Assembly (NCBI GenBank): GCA_004214015.1
Contig: SGZE01000004.1
Span: 1-51,673 of the forward strand
Length of the DNA: 51,673 nucleotides
DNA from: Flavobacteriales bacterium
GTDB lineage: Bacteria > Bacteroidota > Bacteroidia > Flavobacteriales > Flavobacteriaceae
Direction of reading: 5' to 3'
The notes beneath the pieces were generated by a model. The model saw nothing but the letters and a program-made list of their open reading frames with translations, searched no databases and had not been told where the DNA came from. Both the position numbers and the translations under genes were made by a program. Positions 39,482 to 49,149 of this stretch are shown here, piece after piece; positions within the stretch are counted from its first letter, which is position 1; each line of letters begins with the position of its first letter.

Positions 39482-39489
39482 CAAATTTA
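39482..39489 (-). promoter_or_regulatory. -7 element (TAAATTTG) for kdsD-tatC-lptB
   Basis: TAnnTTTG match 32 nt upstream of kdsD ATG. Confidence 0.35.
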
Positions 39490-39511
39490 AACAATTTGAA
39501 AAAACCATAAT

Positions 39512-41641
39512 TTGAAAAGTTTAAAAGACAAATTAAAGGAAAACTTTGGTTTTTCATCATTTAAAAATCTTCAAGAGCCAATAATTAAAAATCTTCTTGA
39601 AGGAAACAATTCTTTTGTTATAATGCCAACAGGTGGAGGTAAATCACTCTGTTATCAGTTACCAGCTATAATTTTAGATGGAACAGCAATTGTAATTTCA
39701 CCTTTAATTGCATTAATGAAGAATCAAGTTGATCTTATTAGGTCAAATAATACTGACCCTTCTGTTGCTCATGTTTTAAATTCTACACTTAATAAAGAGC
39801 AAATAGAGAATGTTAAGCAAGATGTCAGCGAGGGAAAAACTAAATTATTATTTGTAGCTCCAGAAACACTATCTAAGAATGATACTATTGAGTTTTTAAA
39901 AAAAATACCCATATCATTTTTAGCTATAGATGAAGCTCATTGTATATCTGAATGGGGACATGATTTTAGACCTGAATATCGAAAAATAAGAGATGTAATT
40001 GATTCTATTGATCCTAAAATTAAAGTAATAGCTTTAACTGCTACAGCAACTCCAAAAGTTCAGGATGATATTATTAAAAATTTAAAAATAACTGATTCAA
40101 AACTCTTTAAATCTTCTTTTAATCGTCCAAATCTATATTACGAAGTGCGTCCTAAAAATGATGAAACTAAAGTAGATTTAATAAAATTCATAAAATCTAA
40201 TCAAGGAGAGTCAGGTATTATTTATTGCCTATCAAGAAAAAATGTAGAAGATTTATCTCAACTACTTAATATGAATGGAGTAAAAAGTTTACCCTATCAT
40301 GCAGGTTTGGACAAAAATGTTAGAGAAGAAAATCAGGATAGATTTTTAAAAGATGATTGTGATGTTATTGTAGCAACAATTGCATTTGGAATGGGGATTG
40401 ATAAACCTGATGTTAGATATGTAGTTCATCATAATGTTCCAAAAAGTATTGAGGGTTATTATCAAGAAACAGGAAGGGCTGGAAGAGATGGTGGTAAAGG
40501 GCATTGCTTAATGTATTATTCTTATCAAGATGTTGAAAAACTAGAAAAGTTACTGTCAAAGAAAAAATCATCGGAGAGAAACATAGGAATTATGTTATTA
40601 AAAGAAGTCTCAAACTTTGCTGAATCATCAATATCTAGAAGAAAATATTTACTTAGTTATTTTGGTGAGAAATATGATCCAACTATCTATAATGATAATG
40701 AAATGGATGACAATTCAAGATATCCAAAAGATAAGATTAATGTGAAGGATCAAATGATAATATTGATTAAAAATCATTTTTCAAATAATAAAAAAGTCTT
40801 TCTAAGAGATGTTGTGAAAAAATTACCATTATCAATTGAAGACAAAATTGACGAAAGATTTTGGAAAACTCTACTAACATATTCTATTGTAGAAGGAATA
40901 CTTGAAAAAGACATCAATGATTTAGGATCAGTAAAGATTTCTAAACTAGGTAAAGAATACATTTCAAATCCTACAGCCTTTTTTATTTCAAGAGATAATG
41001 ATTTTAGTAAATCTCATAAAAGAAAACCAGGACTAGCTAAAGTTTCAATAGTAGATATTGAGCTTATGAAAAAGTTAATTATACTTAGAAAGGATATTGC
41101 TAAAAAGAAATCTCTTCCACCATATGCAATACTTCAAGAGTTTTCTCTTGAGGATATGACTTATAAATATCCAACATCATTAGATGAATTTAAAAACATA
41201 AATGGAGTAGGCGAGGGTAAGGTTGTGAAATTTGGTCATCAATTTATAAAACTTATTAAAGAATATATTGAAGAAAATGATATTGTTAAATCTGATGAGG
41301 TTGTTTTAAGAACCTCAGGATCTAAGTCTTCCAAAAAGCTATCGCTTATTCAAAATGTTGATAAAAAAATTCCTCTAGATGAGATAAGTGAATCAAGGGG
41401 TATTGAATTTAATGTTTTGCTACTAGAATTAGAAAGCATTGTCTTTTCTGGAACTAAGTTAAATATAGATTATTATGTTGACGATATTCTAGATGAAGAT
41501 CAACAAGAAGAATTACATGAGTATTTCCTAGAAAGTGAAAGTGAGGATATATCAATTGCACTTCAAGAATTAGATGGAGAGTATGATGAGGAAGAGCTTA
41601 GAATTTATAGAATCAAATTCCTCAGTGACGTATCTAATTAA
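39512..41641 (+). CDS. recQ: ATP-dependent DNA helicase RecQ (TTG start)
   Basis: MPTGGGKSLCYQLPA, DEAHCISEWGHDFRPEY, YYQETGRAGRDG; HRDC-like C-terminus. Confidence 0.95.
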   Translation: MKSLKDKLKENFGFSSFKNLQEPIIKNLLEGNNSFVIMPTGGGKSLCYQLPAIILDGTAIVISPLIALMKNQVDLIRSNNTDPSVAHVLNSTLNKEQIENVKQDVSEGKTKLLFVAPETLSKNDTIEFLKKIPISFLAIDEAHCISEWGHDFRPEYRKIRDVIDSIDPKIKVIALTATATPKVQDDIIKNLKITDSKLFKSSFNRPNLYYEVRPKNDETKVDLIKFIKSNQGESGIIYCLSRKNVEDLSQLLNMNGVKSLPYHAGLDKNVREENQDRFLKDDCDVIVATIAFGMGIDKPDVRYVVHHNVPKSIEGYYQETGRAGRDGGKGHCLMYYSYQDVEKLEKLLSKKKSSERNIGIMLLKEVSNFAESSISRRKYLLSYFGEKYDPTIYNDNEMDDNSRYPKDKINVKDQMIILIKNHFSNNKKVFLRDVVKKLPLSIEDKIDERFWKTLLTYSIVEGILEKDINDLGSVKISKLGKEYISNPTAFFISRDNDFSKSHKRKPGLAKVSIVDIELMKKLIILRKDIAKKKSLPPYAILQEFSLEDMTYKYPTSLDEFKNINGVGEGKVVKFGHQFIKLIKEYIEENDIVKSDEVVLRTSGSKSSKKLSLIQNVDKKIPLDEISESRGIEFNVLLLELESIVFSGTKLNIDYYVDDILDEDQQEELHEYFLESESEDISIALQELDGEYDEEELRIYRIKFLSDVSN

Positions 41642-44176
41642 CTACATTATATTCGAGTGAAACAACATATTTAAAAGAATTCTATTAGTACCAAACCAAA
41701 AAGCTCTAAAATTTGTATTATCAGTCATTAATAAAATTTTCCCTTTACCACTTCTGATAACCTTAAATGGTGTTGACTTCTTTAATAATGATAAATTTTC
41801 TTCAGAAATGTAGCCACTCATAAGAGGACTAGATGAATAAACTATAGGATTATTAAAGCTCTGCTCGCTTTTGGTCATATAGACATTAGAGTTTCTAAAT
41901 AATGGTAATGAATTAGACTCAATACCGAAGTTAACAGGATGACTTTTATCAATTATTGAATTAAAAATTGCTCCACCTGTTTGTTGAGCTCCAAAGAAGC
42001 TTTGTCTTTCTGAAAAAGTAACATCATCAGCAGTTATTTCATTTGTATGAAAGTCTATTTCAGATAAATTTGATGAAACCCACTTAACAGAATTTCTGTA
42101 TGCAATTAAATTTCCTCCATCCTCTATATAATCATTAATTTGATTTTTATTAATATTTCCACCAGTTGATTGATATTGATAACCTTCACTGTAATCTGGA
42201 AGGATTATATGAGTATATCTACTTAAATCAATATAGCCAAGATCGCTTACATCTAATTTAGTGATGGGTATATTGAACCTGGTATCTAAAAGATGCCATA
42301 TTTCACCGGCATCATAACTTCTAACACCTTCACCTACAATAAGACCAATCTTAGGCTCTTTGACAATTTCAAAGTTATTTGACCCTAAATCAATCCCTTC
42401 AGTTATACCAGTAGATTGAGATTTAATATTTATTCCGGTTCTTGATGAAACATCAACTAATAGATTGTATATTTCATCAGAATTAAGAGATTGATTTTGA
42501 ACAGAAACCATGTAAGTACCATAGTCAAAATTTTCACCATTAATTGCAAATGTTCTAGTCGCTGTTTTGACTCTTAATCCATTTTTTATTAATTCATAAA
42601 CTGCTGCTTGAGCGTAATAGTCATGTGGTTCAAATAAGTATGCATAATCTGATTTATCATCAACGCTTCCAGTTATTCTTTCTAAATTTTGTACTTCTTC
42701 AGATTTTATTCCGAGTCTACCAGGCTTATTAAATCTGTCTGTTTTATCATAGTTTACATTAAAAGCTAATGGAAATGTCCATGCTGATACATCATAAAAT
42801 AAACTGTCATTAAAACTGGTTTGAGTATCAAACATAGCTCTTATCAAAGTTCTTTTTGGTTGATTAAGAGGAACTATATAACTGTTTTCTTTAGAGTATT
42901 TTGTACCGTTTACCTCAACATCATGAGATAGAGTATTAAATTTAATTTTGTGGCTATTTAAAACATCAGCAAGGTGATGTACAGTAGATTTATCTTTCTG
43001 CTTACCAAAAATAATACTTTCATACTTATTAGCAGGATCTATCTGATCATCATAAAAGCCCTTCATATAATTAAGTAATTTTACTCTCATATTTTGAGCA
43101 GCCTTTAAAGTTGAAAAAGCTGCAGTTAGTTGATTTCTAATTGTAAAAGGGAAAGTTAGTATCCCATTAACACTTTCCTGTATGTGTCCTCTTGAACTTC
43201 CTTGTTCAAACAATATTCCAATACTTCCATTAGCATCAGGGTATGTTGAAGCTTTTCCAAAGAAAAAATCATCATAACTTTCTTCAGAATAATAAAGAGA
43301 TCCAATTTTATTTAAAGCATCCTCATGGTAAGTTCCAATCTCCTTTGTAAGAGCTTGATTTAAGTCTGAGATTAAAGGATTCTTTCTTTCTGGAACACCA
43401 GGTTGAAAAAAGAATGATGAATTTGTACCCATCTCATGATGATCAGTAAGAATGTTAGGCATCCATTTTGTAAATGTTTCAATTTTCGCATTAGTTTCTG
43501 GTAATTGATTTGGTAGCATATCTCTATTCAAATCAAACCAATAATGATTTGTTCTTCCTCTAGGCCAGTATTGATTATATTCTCTATCACTAGGATCAGG
43601 ATTTAAGCTTTGATTTTTATTCATATTAGCCCATTGTGAAAATCTTTGAAGACCATCTGGATTGAAACTAGGGTCTAATAAAATTACAGTATTATCAAGA
43701 AGCTCTTTTGTCTCATCAGAGTCACTTGCAAGAAGATGATACATTAATAGTAAGCTAGCATTTGACCCACTAGGTTCATCTCCATGAACAGAAAATCCTT
43801 GATAAACTACAATTGGCATATTAGAAGTATCAATATCAATATTTTTAGAATCTGATAATCTAAGATGTTGTTGTCTAATTTCTTCAAGATTAGAGTGGTT
43901 AGATTCACTCGTAATAATCATTAACCATGATGTTCTATTTTCATATGTCTTACCCCTTTTAACTAATTTAACTCTCTTAGAAGATTTAGAAAGCTCTTGA
44001 ACGTAATGACTTAGTTTGTCATGACTTACATGAAATTCTCCAACTTGATGACCAATCACACTTTCAGGTGTTGGTATTGAAGAATTATATTGACTCATGT
44101 CATTTAAATAGTAATCCATTTGTACTTGAGCATTCAAACAGAATATAGGGGCTAGAATAAAAAATAGTTTTTTCAT
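41642..44176 (-). CDS. Secreted M14 family zinc carboxypeptidase
   Basis: GFSVHGDEPSG, DPSFNPDGLQRF, RTNHYWFDLNRDMLP, DHHEMGTNSSFFF. Confidence 0.9.
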   Translation of the reverse strand: MKKLFFILAPIFCLNAQVQMDYYLNDMSQYNSSIPTPESVIGHQVGEFHVSHDKLSHYVQELSKSSKRVKLVKRGKTYENRTSWLMIITSESNHSNLEEIRQQHLRLSDSKNIDIDTSNMPIVVYQGFSVHGDEPSGSNASLLLMYHLLASDSDETKELLDNTVILLDPSFNPDGLQRFSQWANMNKNQSLNPDPSDREYNQYWPRGRTNHYWFDLNRDMLPNQLPETNAKIETFTKWMPNILTDHHEMGTNSSFFFQPGVPERKNPLISDLNQALTKEIGTYHEDALNKIGSLYYSEESYDDFFFGKASTYPDANGSIGILFEQGSSRGHIQESVNGILTFPFTIRNQLTAAFSTLKAAQNMRVKLLNYMKGFYDDQIDPANKYESIIFGKQKDKSTVHHLADVLNSHKIKFNTLSHDVEVNGTKYSKENSYIVPLNQPKRTLIRAMFDTQTSFNDSLFYDVSAWTFPLAFNVNYDKTDRFNKPGRLGIKSEEVQNLERITGSVDDKSDYAYLFEPHDYYAQAAVYELIKNGLRVKTATRTFAINGENFDYGTYMVSVQNQSLNSDEIYNLLVDVSSRTGINIKSQSTGITEGIDLGSNNFEIVKEPKIGLIVGEGVRSYDAGEIWHLLDTRFNIPITKLDVSDLGYIDLSRYTHIILPDYSEGYQYQSTGGNINKNQINDYIEDGGNLIAYRNSVKWVSSNLSEIDFHTNEITADDVTFSERQSFFGAQQTGGAIFNSIIDKSHPVNFGIESNSLPLFRNSNVYMTKSEQSFNNPIVYSSSPLMSGYISEENLSLLKKSTPFKVIRSGKGKILLMTDNTNFRAFWFGTNRILLNMLFHSNIM

Positions 44177-44195
44177 ATTGGAAATAATTTAATAT

Positions 44196-44615
44196 TTATT
44201 GATCATCATCTTCAAAGTCAACATCTGCAAAGTCTTTTTCTTCTTCAACATTTTCTTCTTTTACAGTTTCTTCTTCTTGTTTTTGAGGTTCTGAACTTTC
44301 TTTCTTTTCTTTCTTTGATTCAAAATCTTTATCGTGTTTTTCACTAATTACTTCAGTTCCCTTGTTTTCTATAATATAGTCACAAGTTTCTTTTAAAGAA
44401 GAATTAAATTCAGCAAAGTCTTCTTTATATAGGTATATTTTATGCTTTTTGTAGTAAAAAGTCCCATCTTCATTAGTAAATTTTTTGCTTTCAGTTATTG
44501 TTAGGTAATAATCTCCAGCTTTTGTTTCTCTTACATCAAAAAAATAAGTTCTTCTTCCTGCTCTTAATGCTTTAGAAAATATTTCTTCAGCATTGTAATC
44601 ATTTTGATTTTCCAT
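44196..44615 (-). CDS. DUF3276 (PUR-alpha-like) protein with charged C-terminal tail
   Basis: IFSKALRAGRRTYFFDVRETKAGDYYLTITESKK; start corrected to 44615 because a -7 motif overlaps the listed 44633 start. Confidence 0.88.
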   Translation of the reverse strand: MENQNDYNAEEIFSKALRAGRRTYFFDVRETKAGDYYLTITESKKFTNEDGTFYYKKHKIYLYKEDFAEFNSSLKETCDYIIENKGTEVISEKHDKDFESKKEKKESSEPQKQEEETVKEENVEEEKDFADVDFEDDDQ

Positions 44616-44630
44616 AATTTGTATTTTAAT

Positions 44631-44638
44631 CAAATATA
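44631..44638 (-). promoter_or_regulatory. -7 element (TATATTTG) for the DUF3276 gene
   Basis: TAnnTTTG match 15 nt upstream of ATG 44615. Confidence 0.5.
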
Positions 44639-44645
44639 ATCAAAT

Positions 44646-46403
44646 CTACTTATTAACCTCGCTGTTTTGTTTTGCGTTGAGCTCTTTATAAAAACCTTCT
44701 TTAGAAATTAATTCATTATGAGTTCCTTTCTGAACTATCTTACCATTTTCTAAAACAATTATCTTATCTGCATGTCTAACACAAGAAACTCTATGACTAA
44801 CAATTAATAATGTTTTATTATTAAAATTATTCTTCAAATTAGTAATGATTCTATCTTCTGTATCAGAATCTAAAGAAGAAAAGCAGTCATCAAATAAATA
44901 TATATCAGAATCTTTTATAAATGATCTTGCTATTGAAAGTCTTTGAACTTGACCTCCTGATAAAGTAACCCCTCTTTCACCTAGAATTGTTTCATATCCT
45001 TTTTCAAATTTCAATATTTCATGGTCTATTTCAGATAAAACTGCAGCCTTTTGCACTTGATCTTTAGTGGCTTTAGGGTTTCCAAACTGAATATTTCTTT
45101 GAATACTTTCTGAAAACAAAAAGTTATTTTGAGGAACATAACTTATGATTTTTCTTAATTCACTCAATTTTAAAGATTTTAGGTTCTTATCTCCAATAAA
45201 AATATCTCCACTAGATGGATCGTAAATTCGACAAATTAAATCTAAAATTGAAGTTTTTCCTGAACCAACTTTTCCTACAATTCCAATAGTTTTTCCTTCT
45301 TCAATTTTTAAATCAAAAGAATTAAAAATTTCAATTCCAGTTTGATCATATTTAAATGATACATTTTTAAAAATAATACTTTTAGAATCTTTCTTAGAAA
45401 TAGTTAAATCTCCATTTTTTAATTTTGTCTTTGAATCAAGAAATTCATTTATCCTTTTTTGAGATGCTTCTGCTTGTTTTACTATTGATGTTACCCAGCC
45501 TACAAGGGTTACTGGCCATGTTAACATATTAACATATATTATAAATTCAGCTATCACCCCAATTTCAATATTACCGTCAATAAATTCTTTACCACCAATA
45601 TATATTACGATTAAATTACTTAATCCAATTAGAAATAAAATAATAGGAAAAAACCAAGCCTGAATTTTTGCAAGACTAAGATTATTTTTAAAACTTTCTA
45701 ATGCATATTTGTCAAATTTGCCAAATATAAGATCTTGTATGTTAAATGATTTTAAAACTGATATTCCACTAAAACTTTCTTGTGAATATGTAGATAAGTC
45801 AGATAAACTCTCTTGAACCTTAGTACTCTTTTTATTAATTAAATCACTTATTTTATATATAAAAATCGATAATATTGGTAGAGGAATTAAACTGTAAATT
45901 GTGAGTTTAGGAGCTACGCTAAACATATATGATATAATTACTATAAATAAAATTATAGCATTAGTACCATACATCAAAACTGGACCATAGTACATTCTAA
46001 CTTTACTAACATCCTCACTAATTCTATTCATAAGGTCACCAGTTCTGTTTTTTTTATAAAAAACTTGATCTAGTGATTGGTAATGAGAAAAAATTTCATT
46101 CTTAACATCAAACTCTATATATCTTGAAACATTTATAATTGTTTGCCTCATTAAAAAAGTAAAAAATCCAGAGATTAAAGATGCTCCAACTATAAATACA
46201 ATGTTCAAAAGAAGAATTTCTTTTAATTCATCTGGAGAAACTGACTCAAGATTTAAATAATTTTCAATTGTAGTCATTGAATCACCAACAAGTCTAGGTG
46301 TTACTAATGAGAAAACTCTGGATACTACTGTAATGACTAGTCCTAGTAAAAGTTTTCCTTTGTATTTAAGTAAGAATTTATTTAGTCTCTTTAATTCTTT
46401 CAT
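44646..46403 (-). CDS. ABC transporter, fused permease/ATPase (MsbA/MdlB-like)
   Basis: GIVGKVGSGKTSILDLI, LSGGQVQRLSIARSFIKDSDIYLFDDCFSSLD. Confidence 0.95.
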   Translation of the reverse strand: MKELKRLNKFLLKYKGKLLLGLVITVVSRVFSLVTPRLVGDSMTTIENYLNLESVSPDELKEILLLNIVFIVGASLISGFFTFLMRQTIINVSRYIEFDVKNEIFSHYQSLDQVFYKKNRTGDLMNRISEDVSKVRMYYGPVLMYGTNAIILFIVIISYMFSVAPKLTIYSLIPLPILSIFIYKISDLINKKSTKVQESLSDLSTYSQESFSGISVLKSFNIQDLIFGKFDKYALESFKNNLSLAKIQAWFFPIILFLIGLSNLIVIYIGGKEFIDGNIEIGVIAEFIIYVNMLTWPVTLVGWVTSIVKQAEASQKRINEFLDSKTKLKNGDLTISKKDSKSIIFKNVSFKYDQTGIEIFNSFDLKIEEGKTIGIVGKVGSGKTSILDLICRIYDPSSGDIFIGDKNLKSLKLSELRKIISYVPQNNFLFSESIQRNIQFGNPKATKDQVQKAAVLSEIDHEILKFEKGYETILGERGVTLSGGQVQRLSIARSFIKDSDIYLFDDCFSSLDSDTEDRIITNLKNNFNNKTLLIVSHRVSCVRHADKIIVLENGKIVQKGTHNELISKEGFYKELNAKQNSEVNK

Positions 46404-46411
46404 AGGGTAAA

Positions 46412-46419
46412 CAAATATA
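46412..46419 (-). promoter_or_regulatory. -7 element (TATATTTG) for ABC transporter
   Basis: TAnnTTTG match 8 nt upstream of ATG. Confidence 0.5.
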
Positions 46420-46464
46420 AACTTTATAACTTCTAATTTATTTTAATTATATGTTATAATTGAC

Positions 46465-46472
46465 TAATTTTG
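46465..46472 (+). promoter_or_regulatory. -7 element (TAATTTTG) for nusB
   Basis: TAnnTTTG match 16 nt upstream of ATG 46489. Confidence 0.5.
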
Positions 46473-46488
46473 GCGAAGTTCTTTACAG

Positions 46489-47388
46489 ATGTTAAACAGA
46501 AGACATATTCGTACTATAGTTATTCAATCAATATATTCAAACTCAGTTGAATTAATAGATCATAGTACACTAAAAACTCATATTACTAAAAGTTCATCAA
46601 CCACACTAGATCTTTTTTATTGTATGATTGATTTCATTAAAGAAATCAATTTATATTTTAATAATATTGAATCAAAAAAATTTTCTTGTTCATTTGTAAG
46701 TCAAAATCCTTATTTCTTTTTTTTCAATAAGCTCAATCAAAAAAATTTTAAACGTAAACAACTAGTCAATTGGGACTTAAACTTAAACTACATAATTGAT
46801 TTGCAATCAGATTTTATTGAACTTAATAAAAAGTATACTGAGTTAAATAAAGATGACAAAGACAGTAAGTTAGAATTTTTTATAGAAAGTTACTCTGATA
46901 TTATCGCTGAATCTGACCTTCTTTATGAATTTTTAGAGGATCAAAATTTAAACTGGATTAATGATTTTCCTTACATAAACTCTTTTATTTTAAAAAATAT
47001 AGAAAAAATTGATTTGCAAAATCCTAAATCTTTCCATTTACCATCCCTTTATGATTATCAAGATGAAATTGAATTTGGTCAAGATCTATTTAACAACATA
47101 CTTTCAAATAACGAAGATTTAAAGAATCACTTGATTGGAAGAACACCTAACTGGGACTCTGAAAGGATTGCTAAGATTGATTATGCAATCTTGATTACTT
47201 CTATAGCTGAGCTTTTGTATTTCCCATCTATTCCTCCAAAAGTTACTATAAATGAGTATATAGAAATTGCTAAAGAATTCTCTTCGCCTAGCTCTGGGAA
47301 ATTTATAAATGGTGTATTGGATAATCTAATAAAAGATTTAACTGACAAAGGTTTAATAGTTAAAACAGGACGAGGACTTATTTCGTAA
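46489..47388 (+). CDS. nusB: Transcription antitermination factor NusB (long N-terminal form)
   Basis: MLNRRHIRTIVIQSIYS; C-terminal NWDSERIAKIDYAILITSIAELLYFPSIPPKVTINEYIEIAKEFSSPSSGKFINGVLD. Confidence 0.93.
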   Translation: MLNRRHIRTIVIQSIYSNSVELIDHSTLKTHITKSSSTTLDLFYCMIDFIKEINLYFNNIESKKFSCSFVSQNPYFFFFNKLNQKNFKRKQLVNWDLNLNYIIDLQSDFIELNKKYTELNKDDKDSKLEFFIESYSDIIAESDLLYEFLEDQNLNWINDFPYINSFILKNIEKIDLQNPKSFHLPSLYDYQDEIEFGQDLFNNILSNNEDLKNHLIGRTPNWDSERIAKIDYAILITSIAELLYFPSIPPKVTINEYIEIAKEFSSPSSGKFINGVLDNLIKDLTDKGLIVKTGRGLIS

Positions 47389-47395
47389 AATTTAG

Positions 47396-47403
47396 TAATT
47401 TTG
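47396..47403 (+). promoter_or_regulatory. -7 element (TAATTTTG) for DUF1573-yajC
   Basis: TAnnTTTG match 13 nt upstream of ATG 47417. Confidence 0.5.
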
Positions 47404-47416
47404 AAAAAAATAAATT

Positions 47417-47863
47417 ATGAAATTCAATAGATATGTTTGTACAGTTATAGCCTTATCTCTTTTTTTATTTGCATGTAATGAAACTGCTGCAAGTAAGATT
47501 AAAGCTGATAATCAGTCAAATTCTCAGGCTCAACCAAGTTATGCTGAAATAACTTTTGATAATATATTCCATGATTTTGGAAATATAAAGGAAGGTGAAA
47601 TCGCCAAAACTATTTTTAAATTTACAAACACTGGAAAAAATGATTTATATATTGTTGATGCAGTTGGGAGTTGTGGTTGTACAGTTCCAAAGTACCCAAA
47701 AAATATTGCTATAAAACCAGGAGGTAATGGAGAAATTGAAGTTAACTTTGATTCTAATGGAAGGCCTAATTTACAGCAAAAAATGATTAAAGTTTCTGCT
47801 AATACTCCAGATGGAGGACAGCTATTAAGAATACAAGCTTTTGTTGAACCTAAAAATAATTAA
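47417..47863 (+). CDS. DUF1573 domain lipoprotein
   Basis: Lipobox LFACNE; ITFDNIFHDFGNIKEGEIAKTIFKFTNTGKNDLYI...GSCGCTVPKYP. Confidence 0.93.
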   Translation: MKFNRYVCTVIALSLFLFACNETAASKIKADNQSNSQAQPSYAEITFDNIFHDFGNIKEGEIAKTIFKFTNTGKNDLYIVDAVGSCGCTVPKYPKNIAIKPGGNGEIEVNFDSNGRPNLQQKMIKVSANTPDGGQLLRIQAFVEPKNN

Positions 47864-47865
47864 TT

Positions 47866-48135
47866 ATGGAATCTCAATTCCCTTATTTTCTATTACTAGC
47901 TCTAGTTTTTATTTTGTTTATTGTTATTCCTTCAATGAGAAGAAGTGGTAAAGAAAAAAAATTCTTAAAAAACTTAAAAAAAGGAGATAGAATTATAACA
48001 AAGTCTGGTGTTCATGCAAGAATTAACGAATTTGATGAAAAAAACACAACATGTGTTATTGATACTATGGCAGGTAAACTAAAAATTGAAAAATCTGCAA
48101 TCTCTTTAGAGCTTTCATCAAATTTAAATACTTAA
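47866..48135 (+). CDS. yajC: Preprotein translocase subunit YajC
   Basis: Single TM then KEKKFLKNLKKGDRIITKSGVHARI. Confidence 0.92.
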   Translation: MESQFPYFLLLALVFILFIVIPSMRRSGKEKKFLKNLKKGDRIITKSGVHARINEFDEKNTTCVIDTMAGKLKIEKSAISLELSSNLNT

Positions 48136-49145
48136 TGTATAGCTTAATAAGAAGAATTCTTTTCCTTTTTGATGCAGAGTTAATTCATGAATTTTCAGTA
48201 AAGGCAATCAAAATCCTTAACTTATTTCCTTTTTCTAAACAGATACTTCGTTACTTTTTTCTTACAAATTCAAAAGTTCTAGAAAGAGACCTATTTGGTT
48301 TAAATTTTAAAAATCCAGTAGGTTTGGCTGCAGGCTTTGATAAAAACGCAGAATGTTACAACGAATTCTCAAATTTTGGTTTTGGTTTTATAGAAATTGG
48401 AACAGTTACACCTTTACCTCAGCCTGGTAATCCAAAAAAAAGAATTTTTAGATTAGTTGAAGATAGATCATTAATTAACAGGCTCGGATTCAACAATAAA
48501 GGTCTAGATGAAATAACTAAGAATCTCAGGAAAAAAAGAGACATTATAATAGGAGCTAATATTGGTAAGAATTTTTTTACTGAGAATAAAGACGGCCATA
48601 AAGATTACTTAAAATGTCTTCAAGGATTACATGATTTTGTTGATTACTTTGCAATCAACATTAGCTCACCTAACACAAAAAACCTAAGACAGTTTCATGA
48701 CAAAAATCTTTTGAGGCCATTATTAGAAAGTTTAATTAACTATAACAATAGTAAATCTTCAAGAAAACCAATGTTGTTGAAAATCTCTCCCGATATAGAA
48801 AGAAAAGAATTGGATGATATTATTTCATTAGTTTCTGAACTAAAAATAGATGGTATTATAGCAACAAATACAACTATTTCAAGAGATAATTTAAAGTCAA
48901 AGCATAAAAATGAAACTGGAGGTTTGAGTGGAGAATTGTTGAAAGATAAGAGTAATGATATAATAAGATATCTTAGAAAAGAATTAGATAATAATTTTCC
49001 TATAATTGGAGTTGGTGGAATTATGAGTGCAGAAGATGCTATAGAAAAATTTAAATGCGGAGCTGATCTTGTTCAGTTATACACTGGTTTTATATATAAA
49101 GGACCCTCATTAATTAAAAAAATCAATAATTTGCTATTAAAATAA
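48135..49145 (+). CDS. pyrD: Dihydroorotate dehydrogenase (quinone), class 2
   Basis: NPVGLAAGFDKNAECYNEFSNFGFGFIEIGTVTPLPQPGNPKKR, ISSPNTKNLR, GVGGIMSAEDA. Confidence 0.96.
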   Translation: MYSLIRRILFLFDAELIHEFSVKAIKILNLFPFSKQILRYFFLTNSKVLERDLFGLNFKNPVGLAAGFDKNAECYNEFSNFGFGFIEIGTVTPLPQPGNPKKRIFRLVEDRSLINRLGFNNKGLDEITKNLRKKRDIIIGANIGKNFFTENKDGHKDYLKCLQGLHDFVDYFAINISSPNTKNLRQFHDKNLLRPLLESLINYNNSKSSRKPMLLKISPDIERKELDDIISLVSELKIDGIIATNTTISRDNLKSKHKNETGGLSGELLKDKSNDIIRYLRKELDNNFPIIGVGGIMSAEDAIEKFKCGADLVQLYTGFIYKGPSLIKKINNLLLK

Positions 49146-49149
49146 AACC

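Noticed and set aside
39482-39498. CAAATTTAAACAATTTG dyad between kdsD and recQ
   Set aside because: Includes the kdsD -7 motif on one arm; in such AT-rich sequence a 6-bp dyad is weak evidence for an operator.
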